A stretch of 32,427 bases of DNA from Bacteroidaceae bacterium (GTDB lineage: Bacteria > Bacteroidota > Bacteroidia > Bacteroidales > Bacteroidaceae). The position numbers were made by a program, and so were the translations under genes. Shown piece after piece: positions 25,118 to 32,427 of the stretch; within the stretch, counting starts at the first letter, position 1, and each line of letters begins with the position of its first letter. The notes beneath the pieces were generated by a model, which was not told where the DNA came from, searched no databases, and saw nothing but the letters and a program-made list of their open reading frames with translations. The stretch covers positions 1 to 32,427 of the forward strand of contig JAFXEF010000019.1 of NCBI GenBank assembly GCA_017520935.1, given 5' to 3'.

Positions 25118-28100
25118 TTACTTAATCACAACTTTCTTTCCGTTTACGATATACATACCACCCTTCTCTATGGTGTTCACCTTGCGACCCATGAGGTCGT
25201 AGATTACGGAAGCACCGTCATTTGTCAGTTCGGCATCTTCGATGTCAGTAGTACCTCCACCGTGGCGAGCTATAGCCTGCTGGCCGTCGCTCCAGTTGAT
25301 GGCACTCTTCGGCAAGCGGATGTAAGCGCGGAACGGTTTGATGTTGACATTCTTCGTTGTTACGCCTTGTGACAAAAAGTAGAGCTGTCCATCGCTACCG
25401 AAGAAGAGGATGTCGTATGCGCCATTCTCCATCAACGCATCGGTCTTCACGGCTGTGTATGTACCGATGAACTCAGCCTTATGCTCTGAGCCTTCGGCTG
25501 TAACCTCTACTGTCATAGCCTCGGGAGTAGCCTCCACTGTCACGTCGCCCAACTCTGCAAACAAGGCAGCAGTCTCCGAACTGTTCTTGATGATATAGGG
25601 CTTGTTGGCCTCCATCGTACCGGTCACCTCATTGAAGGTGAAGGTCTTGGTATCCAAGTCTACAGCACCTAAGGTTTCTACCTTTACGCCTTCGGGGATT
25701 TCGTAAGCGAAGGGCAGGCATATAGTAAGCCAGTTGGCAGAGAACTCGCGGGCATAGTTCAGTGCTGTGGCTGTGAAGGCTTCACGTGCAGAGAACTTGT
25801 AGCCCTCGGTTAGAACAATAGATTTGGCCACACGGGTCGTATTGCCCTCTTCATCTACACCAACCTTTACAATATTATTTGCAGTAAGGTTTGCATCGTC
25901 TGTTACATATACCAACGAGTTCTTGTTGTCAATGCTTAAAGTGGAAGCCTCACTCCACGTAGCACCTGTAAGGTCAACTGTAACGATATTCTCATCAGAA
26001 GAGATACCAGCCAGATCCGTAGCCTCATTTTCACCAACAACAGTAATTACACCATCCTTCGTGATAATCTGGTTGGCGGCCTGGGTTAAAGTAAAGTCGT
26101 AGATAGTGTATGAACCCTGTATGCCTGTACCAGCCACGTTTCCAGATTTCTGGTTGAATCCAATGTAAACATCAGCATCAGTAGCAACATTGAATATACA
26201 AGATAGTTCTACGTCTTTATTAAACTCAGTCACTTTCACAGATGCAATCAAATCACTTAAGTTGTTATTCCAAGATGGGGCTGCACCTGCCACAAAGACT
26301 TGTGAAGGATGTCCTGCAACTTCTTGTGCCTTCAAATTAACTGTAAGTTTATATGCCCCCTTAGCAAGATTAACTTTCTGCCAGATTGCATCACCTGTAT
26401 AGTGACTTCCACTTGGAGTTGCTGTAAATGTTCCGTCGGTAACAGACCAAGCCACATTATTTGTCTGGCTTCCTGTCTTTTCCCAACCGTTTGTATTTCC
26501 TTCGTCAAAGGATGCATTCATCAAGTAATAGTCGGTCATATCAACGGCTGTAGCAGACTTTGCATTCAATGTAGGATTAGTCCTTATCCAATTATGAACT
26601 TCGTCTATCGCATTGTTCAGTTTCTCTGCCGCATTTGCAAAACTATAGTAATCGTTTGTCACGTCTTTGGTGCAAGCGGCTTCTCCTACTTCTGCAATCA
26701 ATGTAGCCCAAACATCCTCATCCTCTACCATATTATACTTACATCCGTTCACACCATCGTTTAGTTCAGTCTCGAAGCGTTCGAGAGCAGCAACCAGCGG
26801 AGCCTTGGCCTCATTGTAGGCGGCAACCCATGCGTTGGCGTTGGCAACGGCAGTCTCGAGGGCCTCGATCTTTGCCAACAGTTCTGCACCGGTGGTAACA
26901 GGCATGGCAATTGCATCCTTAAGGGCTTTGTTTTCAGCAGCGCCCATAGGCTTGGTGTCAACCAATGCGTTGGCTTCGGCGGTGGGAGCATCCAGAGCCC
27001 CCTTGTTGGCATCCAAGTAGGTCTCTTCGGTCATCTGCAGGGTTGCGTCACAGAAACTTATCCACTGATGATTTGTTGTTGCTTCAGCTTCCACTGCAAC
27101 TTGTACAGTGGTTTCATCGGTTAGCGTGAATTTAACATAACGCCACTGCCAACCACGGCCATTGCCATCATTCGCAAAACCTGCCTCGTCCTCGGCATCA
27201 AAACTGGTTTCACCATTTTTGTTTATACCTAAACCTGTATCACCCTCAGGGAAATCATTTACAACTCCGAGAGGATTCTCCGGGTCATTGATATTAATTA
27301 CCACCAAGCTCAATGTATTGCCTGTACCTGCAGCACGGCGGCCTGACACCTTAAATACATAATCACCTGCAGGCAATGTCTTGTCCTGCTTATATGATAT
27401 ACTCCAAGCATTCTCTCCCCACGCAGCATTAGACTGCTCTAAGTATGATCTTGAACCATCGGTTACTCCGCTCCAGTGTTGTTCACTCTTTGTTCCTGTT
27501 GGCCCTTCCGAAATCCATTCTCCAGCAGGAAGCTCTACAGGATACGAGAATTCATCTTTTACGTAAACGTAGGTAGCCACTTCCAACTCTTGGAATACGG
27601 TCTCAGCACTCTCGAGAGTTCCATTGTTATAGGCTGTTTGATAATCAGCGGCAATGCTCTCATCTATCTTGTTGGCCTTGGCGATATATGTAGCGATAGT
27701 TTCGTAAGCAGCGATAGACGCTTCAGCATCGGCAATAGCTGTGCTTAGGTCTGCAATCATGGGATCCAACTCATTGCGGGTAGCCTTGGAGGCATCAGCG
27801 CCAGCTATGGCTTCACCCAATGCAGTTGCTACCTCAGCATTCATGGGCTTGTCAACAAGTGCTTCGGCTTCAGCTTTAAGGGTTGTCACACTATTCTGGG
27901 CAGTTTCGACATCAAAACCATAGTAATAGAGGTGAAAGTCATCGGCACCTGCCCATTGCTCACTTGTTGTGTTACAGCCAAAGCCAACTTTTGCAGTACC
28001 AGCCACCGCAGTCTTCTCAGTGGTGTACCACTTCCAACCTTGACCAAGGTCATTGCCTTCGCTACCTACCTTTTCAAAATCTGCCTTTGTATCATTCAAA

Positions 28101-29968
28101 TAGATGTAGGCAGATGTACAGCTTGTAGATGCACGACCGGCAGCTTTCAATGTGTACAACCCACTTGGCAAGTTCGCGATTTCCTGATAGATATTCTGCC
28201 CATTACCATTCCAACTGTCCAAATAGGTATTGTCGGGAGCGCCTGTGTATTGCTGTCCAGAATTGGTGCGCTTACCAGTCCAACCATTACCATCAACAAC
28301 TGCAGGATCTTTAATCTTAAAGGTATAGTCAAAGTATGTGTCGTTAGTCGGGTCGGCCTTCTGAACGTATGTCTGACGGGCAGTTTCCAATACAATAATG
28401 GCATTATTGATTTCTTCAACTGTTACTGCATTATCAGCATCTTCCTCTGCTTTGTCGATTGCAGCTTTGAATGTAGCCTTAGCACCTGACTCAATCTCTA
28501 CGGAATTGTCATAAGTGCTGACGTAAGTATCCAATTTAGCGTAAGCCGCAACAATTGAAGGATGATCACTTACAATAGTCGAGATAGAAGTATTCGCTAT
28601 CTGCAAATCCTTTTTATTATTTGGTACAGTTACATACGTGGATAACAAATTTGAAATTTTGTTGGCAAATGCAGTCGGGACATTATCAGTACTTAATCCT
28701 TGTAAATTTGAATAATTCTCTGCAAAAGCTTCTTGCAAAACAGTCAAGTCAGCTCCCAAAAACTGTAATTTAAAGTCATCAACTTTGTACCATTTGCTCG
28801 ATGTCATACCAATAACAAGGTCGCCGTCAACAGCCAATTTATAAGTATAGAAGTCCTCCACAAAAGTATGTTTGCTTGTCGCGGTCAACGTGATACCGGT
28901 CTCTGTTGAATTTAGATATAGAATTGCGGTATTATTTGCATCAGAACTATAGCAAGCTGACAACTTATAGTTACCGGCAGGCATATTTTTCAAAGTCTGT
29001 GATACATTAAATGCATTACCTCCCCAAGTGTTGAAGCAATAGAATGCATCATTGGAGTCGTCAGTATTCAGGTAATCACTTCCTGTTACAGAACGAGCGC
29101 CCGCATCGGTATTTGCTGTATATGTCCACTCTGAACAATTATGCTTGGCTCCCGTATAAGCTGTTGTTCCTCCTATACCCTCAAAACTTGGGTTTGCAAT
29201 ACGGTCTGTCATATCTACAGGTGTTGATTCCGAAGCATTTTCAATATTATAAGCAACAATTGCATCGTTGAGGCTCTTTGCCGCATTTCTATATGCGGTT
29301 TCGTCTGAATTTGAATCATCATATACCCCCTGTGCTGTAGCGACTGCCTCTGTCAAATCCTCAGGAGCAGCGGCTATCTCATCAGCCAACAGTTGTTTTG
29401 CGCCAGTAGTCGTCAAAGTAAAACCATTACATTGTGCAAAATTCGTTGAAATCATTCCCACGCGCACTTGAGTTTCTTCATAGATAGTAAACTCTGCTGT
29501 TTCTATCCCCCATGAACCCCAGTTTCCTGTAGTAATTCCAGGAGAATAGTATGAATGATGAGGAGTAATTGCTACGGTCTTGATAATACCTCGATTCTCA
29601 TTTGTGCTATATCTTCCCGTTAATCTATATTTTCCTGCGGGAAGTGTTACATCTTGGAATAAAGTCCAACGCTTAACACCTTGGTTTGCTGTCCAACACT
29701 CAAAAAATGCCCCACCAATATTGTGATTGGTTGTTCCATTGGTATGAAGAATCCAATTTTTAGGATGTTGAGTATTTCCCGTTCTCCCCGTTGTATATAC
29801 AGGCCAAGCTGCATTATCACTCTTGCTGTAATATTCCTCTATTAAAGTCGGATTCTTTATATACGTAGATGTGACGTCTGTCCACGTCTGTGCCGACAGC
29901 GTACCTACGCCCAGCACTGCAAAAAGTATTGTAAAAAGTATTGCGAAAAGTTTATTTAGTTTTTTCAT
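25118..29968 (-). CDS. Giant secreted modular protein with CBM-like domains and helical linkers
   Basis: 1616 residues with a signal peptide (about 1-26, LFAVLGVGTLSAQ). It has about five beta-sandwich modules with a shared pattern (N-P-x-F/S-F...LPAG-x-Y-x-L-x-x-x-R/Y...DDF-x-L): about 28-190, 255-405, 543-680, 800-970 and 1142-1290. Each is separated by a helical linker of the FIVAR/GA kind rich in Ala, Glu and Lys (for example LTEAVATAQGVYDD and AYRNAAKSLNDAIVAYN). A beta-rich region about 1335-1580 contains ANWLTICLPFAYEIPEGVKV, and the tail IYDLMGRKV...GMYIVNGKKVVIK matches the other tails here. The modules resemble galactose-binding-like or carbohydrate-binding domains; no catalytic site was seen. 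It starts 12 bases after the phosphoesterase stop, so both are in one operon. Role: probably polymer or glycan binding at the surface (inference). Confidence 0.82.
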   Translation of the reverse strand: MKKLNKLFAILFTILFAVLGVGTLSAQTWTDVTSTYIKNPTLIEEYYSKSDNAAWPVYTTGRTGNTQHPKNWILHTNGTTNHNIGGAFFECWTANQGVKRWTLFQDVTLPAGKYRLTGRYSTNENRGIIKTVAITPHHSYYSPGITTGNWGSWGIETAEFTIYEETQVRVGMISTNFAQCNGFTLTTTGAKQLLADEIAAAPEDLTEAVATAQGVYDDSNSDETAYRNAAKSLNDAIVAYNIENASESTPVDMTDRIANPSFEGIGGTTAYTGAKHNCSEWTYTANTDAGARSVTGSDYLNTDDSNDAFYCFNTWGGNAFNVSQTLKNMPAGNYKLSACYSSDANNTAILYLNSTETGITLTATSKHTFVEDFYTYKLAVDGDLVIGMTSSKWYKVDDFKLQFLGADLTVLQEAFAENYSNLQGLSTDNVPTAFANKISNLLSTYVTVPNNKKDLQIANTSISTIVSDHPSIVAAYAKLDTYVSTYDNSVEIESGAKATFKAAIDKAEEDADNAVTVEEINNAIIVLETARQTYVQKADPTNDTYFDYTFKIKDPAVVDGNGWTGKRTNSGQQYTGAPDNTYLDSWNGNGQNIYQEIANLPSGLYTLKAAGRASTSCTSAYIYLNDTKADFEKVGSEGNDLGQGWKWYTTEKTAVAGTAKVGFGCNTTSEQWAGADDFHLYYYGFDVETAQNSVTTLKAEAEALVDKPMNAEVATALGEAIAGADASKATRNELDPMIADLSTAIADAEASIAAYETIATYIAKANKIDESIAADYQTAYNNGTLESAETVFQELEVATYVYVKDEFSYPVELPAGEWISEGPTGTKSEQHWSGVTDGSRSYLEQSNAAWGENAWSISYKQDKTLPAGDYVFKVSGRRAAGTGNTLSLVVININDPENPLGVVNDFPEGDTGLGINKNGETSFDAEDEAGFANDGNGRGWQWRYVKFTLTDETTVQVAVEAEATTNHQWISFCDATLQMTEETYLDANKGALDAPTAEANALVDTKPMGAAENKALKDAIAMPVTTGAELLAKIEALETAVANANAWVAAYNEAKAPLVAALERFETELNDGVNGCKYNMVEDEDVWATLIAEVGEAACTKDVTNDYYSFANAAEKLNNAIDEVHNWIRTNPTLNAKSATAVDMTDYYLMNASFDEGNTNGWEKTGSQTNNVAWSVTDGTFTATPSGSHYTGDAIWQKVNLAKGAYKLTVNLKAQEVAGHPSQVFVAGAAPSWNNNLSDLIASVKVTEFNKDVELSCIFNVATDADVYIGFNQKSGNVAGTGIQGSYTIYDFTLTQAANQIITKDGVITVVGENEATDLAGISSDENIVTVDLTGATWSEASTLSIDNKNSLVYVTDDANLTANNIVKVGVDEEGNTTRVAKSIVLTEGYKFSAREAFTATALNYAREFSANWLTICLPFAYEIPEGVKVETLGAVDLDTKTFTFNEVTGTMEANKPYIIKNSSETAALFAELGDVTVEATPEAMTVEVTAEGSEHKAEFIGTYTAVKTDALMENGAYDILFFGSDGQLYFLSQGVTTKNVNIKPFRAYIRLPKSAINWSDGQQAIARHGGGTTDIEDAELTNDGASVIYDLMGRKVNTIEKGGMYIVNGKKVVIK

Positions 29969-29980
29969 GTCTTTTATCTA

Positions 29981-31255
29981 TTAGAAGGTTACAGTTTTTA
30001 TATCCACTACACCTTCGCCCTCTTTGCAGAGAACCACGAATGCCGCCATAGAGATGGTGTTGTCAATAGTATGGTCGGTAAGTGTTGAATAGGTTTTAGT
30101 AGCAGTAGAGTGTACGTGTCCAGAGAAGTGTACGGGATTCTTGGTCTTGCTGATAATCTCCACCAGTTTATCCTTCTTCTGTGCAGCAGTAGTGTAAGCG
30201 CTTGCTTCATTGGGCGCAATAGTGTTGCCATTCTTGTTTTGGTCAAGCCACCAACGGTCACAGTCGTCGCCATAATTGAACGGATAGTGTTGCATCCATA
30301 CAGCAGCCTTACCTTTGCGACCCTCTACATAAGTGTTCAGTGCGTCAATAATGCCGTCGGCAGCATAATAGGTGAGTCCGGAAGTTGAACTGCTTATAAG
30401 AACTTTTCCTGTATATGGCATTTGATACCAATAGGTCTGTCCACAATAGAAGTCTACCCCTTTGAATTCAAAAGCAAAAGGTTTTGGCTGTACATCACCA
30501 TTGCTTTGCGTGAAAGTGGTGATTTCAAAATCTCCGTTTTCTGCAGCTGTTGCGTTTTGTTCTTCAATGATTGTCAGTGTGGTCTGGTCTGCACTTGCTC
30601 CCTCTAATGTTACACCTGTGGTCTCATCATCCCAAAGATAAGGAACAAAATCATGGTTACCTGCCATAGTGATGAAGGGGATGCCAGCTGTATTGAAACC
30701 AGCGATGGCATTCTTGAAGTCATCGCCCGAAGCCTTATCCGCATCCATGTCGCCAAGACAGAATACGATATCGGCAGTAGGTACAAAGCCCTTAGGACCT
30801 TTGTCGAAGGTTACGACCTTGCCGCCATCCTTACCCATGTTAACTACATTGCTGACAAAGGTCTGCATGTTGGCAACGGTGATACCATCATAGTCGTCCT
30901 GTGCCACGTGGGGGTCACTGAAGATAACAGCTGTGAAGTACTCGCCGGCGATGAAGCGGAACGAGTAGGCCTTGCCGGCGTAGACGAAGGTCTCGATCTC
31001 ACCATCGGTGATGAAGGTCTTCGTGGGGTCAGGAGTTACGTTGGCTGCATCTACAGCAACGCCATCTACTTTAACGGCGGTGATGAAGCCACCGTTCAAA
31101 TCAGTACCTGCGGGCAGCTGCACGAGTGTGCTGCCGTCGGTCATCGTGGACTCCGTAGCTGTTGTGGCGGAGTACGTGAACGTCATCTGTGCCCATCCGC
31201 TCGTGGCGAGCAGTGCGGCAGCGATGAGTCCGAGGAAACGTTTTTTGTTTTTCAT
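29981..31255 (-). CDS. Secreted calcineurin-like metallophosphoesterase
   Basis: 424 residues with a signal peptide (about 1-23, ending GWAQ). A short N-terminal beta region (about 24-105, with ESTMTDGSTLVQLPAGTDLN) precedes the catalytic domain. The whole metal-binding set is present: Asp114/His116 (FSDPH), Gly168-Asp169 (CLGDMDAD), Asn200-His201-Asp202 (AGNHDF), His323 (QHYPF) and His380/His382 (FSGHVHS). It probably hydrolyses a phosphoester in the periplasm or outside the cell; the substrate is unknown. It is the upstream partner of the giant modular protein (12-base gap). Its N-terminal 20-47 region is shared with the GH43-like gene upstream. It has no sorting-type tail. Confidence 0.9.
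   Translation of the reverse strand: MKNKKRFLGLIAAALLATSGWAQMTFTYSATTATESTMTDGSTLVQLPAGTDLNGGFITAVKVDGVAVDAANVTPDPTKTFITDGEIETFVYAGKAYSFRFIAGEYFTAVIFSDPHVAQDDYDGITVANMQTFVSNVVNMGKDGGKVVTFDKGPKGFVPTADIVFCLGDMDADKASGDDFKNAIAGFNTAGIPFITMAGNHDFVPYLWDDETTGVTLEGASADQTTLTIIEEQNATAAENGDFEITTFTQSNGDVQPKPFAFEFKGVDFYCGQTYWYQMPYTGKVLISSSTSGLTYYAADGIIDALNTYVEGRKGKAAVWMQHYPFNYGDDCDRWWLDQNKNGNTIAPNEASAYTTAAQKKDKLVEIISKTKNPVHFSGHVHSTATKTYSTLTDHTIDNTISMAAFVVLCKEGEGVVDIKTVTF
31114..31140. repeat. Leader-module sequence shared with the GH43-like gene
   Basis: 27 bases (starting GCAGCTGCACGAGTGTGCTG), identical at 25 of 27 positions to 32042-32068. It encodes the DGSTLVQL segment of the phosphoesterase. Confidence 0.85.
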
Positions 31256-31326
31256 TTCACTGTGTTTTTGGTTAATAATGTTGGTTATAATGAATATTTA
31301 TTAGGCTTATTGCTTTTTTCTTCTTT

Positions 31327-31355
31327 TAGATCCTTCGACTACGCTCAGGATGACA
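31327..31355. repeat. Short interspersed sequence between two secreted-protein genes
   Basis: GATCCTTCGACTACGCTCAG followed by GATGACAG lies in the gap between the phosphoesterase and the GH43-like gene, with ATCCT and AGGAT as short inverted arms. The same wording is common between genes in many Bacteroidetes. No gene or clear promoter was found in 31256-31415. Confidence 0.4.
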
Positions 31356-31415
31356 GGAGAGGATGATGATAGGAGAGCAGGATGAGACAGGAGAATACAG
31401 ACCCTCAACCGACAT

Positions 31416-32183
31416 TCATGGCCACTGCAGCAGCAGGCGCACCTTTTCTGCTTCGGTGATGGCGATGGTGGTGCCGTGGCGTGGGGTGAAGATGTCGGTG
31501 TTGCTGGAGCTGCACTTGAAGGTGAAGTTCGTGAGGTCCTCGCTGGTGCAGTAGTCATACCGGCCATTGCTGTAGCAGTCGTACATGAGCACCCAGGTAT
31601 CTGTGCCTATCAGCTGGAAGGCACACGAGCCCTCTACGGCATCGGCCGTCTGGTCCAGGTACTCGTTGTTGGGAGTCCACTCGCCATGCAGGGTCTCGGC
31701 CGTGGCCTTCTGTATGCCGTTGCCGTCGCCCTCGGTCTTGAAGAACATGTGGTACAGGTCGTCGTGCCACACGATGTCGGCATCGATGGTGTTGGCACCG
31801 TGGTCGTAGAGCAGCTGAGGCTGGGTGAGCTCGGTGAAGTCCGCGTTGGCATGGGAGTAGTATATCTTGTAGTGTGTGCCGCTCTCGCCGATGGTGTAGT
31901 ATACCATGTACTTCTCCTCCTCGGGGTCGTAGATGGTCTGAGGTGCCCATACCTGGGTGAGGGTCTCGCGGTCGAAGCGGTCGGGCCACTTGTCGGGGAA
32001 GTCGATGGCGGTGTGTGTCCAGTCGATGAGGTTGCTGGAGCGCAGTTGCACGAGTGTGCTGCCATCGGGTAACGTGCTCTCCTCGGCCTCCAGACCGCCA
32101 GAGAAGGTGAAGCTCATTTGCGCATTAATCTCCAGGCTGACTATCACAGCAGAAAGGAGGAGCAGCATCCGGTTGTTTTTCAT
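31416..32183 (-). CDS. GH43-like glycosidase, first blade replaced by foreign leader
   Basis: 255 residues with a signal peptide (about 1-21, ending INAQ). Residues 22-47 (MSFTFSGG...STLPDGSTLVQL) copy the start of the neighbouring phosphoesterase. From residue 48 (RSSNLIDW) the sequence is a GH43 five-bladed propeller entered in mid-domain: WAPQTIYDPEEEKYMVYYTI, then NTIDADIVWHDDLYHMFFK (pKa-modulating Asp about 134/136), AVEGSCAFQ (acid Glu184), and RHGTTIAITEAE near the natural C-terminus. The family is about 300 residues, and the first blade with the catalytic-base Asp is missing. The protein is therefore probably inactive, or acts as a binding protein. The reading frame is intact. The chimera explains both ends better than a bad start call would. 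Confidence 0.8.
   Translation of the reverse strand: MKNNRMLLLLSAVIVSLEINAQMSFTFSGGLEAEESTLPDGSTLVQLRSSNLIDWTHTAIDFPDKWPDRFDRETLTQVWAPQTIYDPEEEKYMVYYTIGESGTHYKIYYSHANADFTELTQPQLLYDHGANTIDADIVWHDDLYHMFFKTEGDGNGIQKATAETLHGEWTPNNEYLDQTADAVEGSCAFQLIGTDTWVLMYDCYSNGRYDYCTSEDLTNFTFKCSSSNTDIFTPRHGTTIAITEAEKVRLLLQWP
32042..32068. repeat. Leader-module sequence shared with the phosphoesterase gene
   Basis: The partner of 31114-31140 (25 of 27 bases identical). The GH43 homology begins immediately on the far side of this segment, marking a likely recombination junction. Confidence 0.85.
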
Positions 32184-32427
32184 ATAGTCTCATTTAAGTT
32201 TCGCAAGCTCAACTTGTGTCTTCCTAACCCTTGCTCTTGCGAAAGTTTATATAATTTTATTATATAGTCCTACATCAATCAGTCTCGCTGCACTACATTA
32301 TGGTAAACACCAGCCCCCAAAGCACAAGAACCCAACCGAGGCTTCCCTATGCGTTGATTAACTGATTGTTAGTATATTGCCGTACAGTTAGTCTCTTGGA
32401 TAGAGACCAGAGATTACCTGACAGCCT
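32184..32427. other. Upstream region of the secreted-protein block
   Basis: No gene seen. A 9-bp inverted repeat (TTTCGCAAG at 32199-32207, CTTGCGAAA at 32236-32244) lies in the leader of the GH43-like gene. No TAnnTTTG box was found on the minus strand, so the promoter may lie beyond the window edge or be of another type. Confidence 0.4.

Overview
The window looks like a chromosomal segment of a gut- or oral-type member of the order Bacteroidales (Prevotellaceae or Bacteroidaceae grade; I cannot fix the genus). The evidence is a primary sigma factor without region 1.1, promoters of the TTG-N19/20-TAnnTTTG type in front of many genes, a type B L31 protein, DUF3256 and C11 peptidase genes, and secreted proteins ending in a common YDL-x-GR-x-V...NGKKV tail.

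Layout. 1-2320 is a degraded accessory stretch: a BspA-like leucine-rich-repeat gene that has lost its 5' end, then a frameshifted polyvalent-kinase-like gene of the kind carried by Bacteroidetes mobile elements. 2527-7065 (+) is a vitamin B12 uptake operon: promoter, cobalamin riboswitch, TonB-dependent receptor, periplasmic binding lipoprotein and FecCD-type permease, with no ATPase gene following. 7105-7417 holds a terminator and a tRNA-Tyr gene (-) with its own promoter and terminator. 7430-14454 is conserved housekeeping: lumazine synthase and a TPR membrane protein (-), recF and a DUF721/DciA-like gene (+), dnaX (-), a DUF3256 protein (+), ribosomal protein L31 type B (-) and a solitary D12-class adenine methyltransferase (-). 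14966-20766 (all -) carries a C11 cysteine peptidase lipoprotein, a small exported protein, the primary sigma factor, a Do/HtrA protease and a sodium:solute symporter.

20801-32183 (all -) is an accessory block of secreted proteins: a CotH-type protein with six InlB/Listeria-Bacteroides-type repeats (five boundaries at an exact 183-bp period), a 58-residue Gly/Trp/Arg-rich small protein followed by a strong terminator, a 1616-residue multi-module protein with carbohydrate-binding-like domains and helical linkers, a secreted calcineurin-like phosphoesterase directly upstream of it, and a GH43-like gene whose first propeller blade seems to have been replaced by the exported leader of its neighbour.

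How they connect. The sigma factor encoded here presumably reads the TAnnTTTG promoters found throughout. The riboswitch controls the B12 import operon. RecF, the DUF721 protein and DnaX are replication and repair functions clustered together. The secreted block and the truncated LRR protein share a C-terminal tail that resembles a sorting signal, which suggests a common export or anchoring route. The strongest candidates for something new are the small 58-residue gene, the GH43 chimera and the shared tail system in the 20.8-32.2 kb block. No CRISPR array, intact insertion sequence or rRNA gene was seen.
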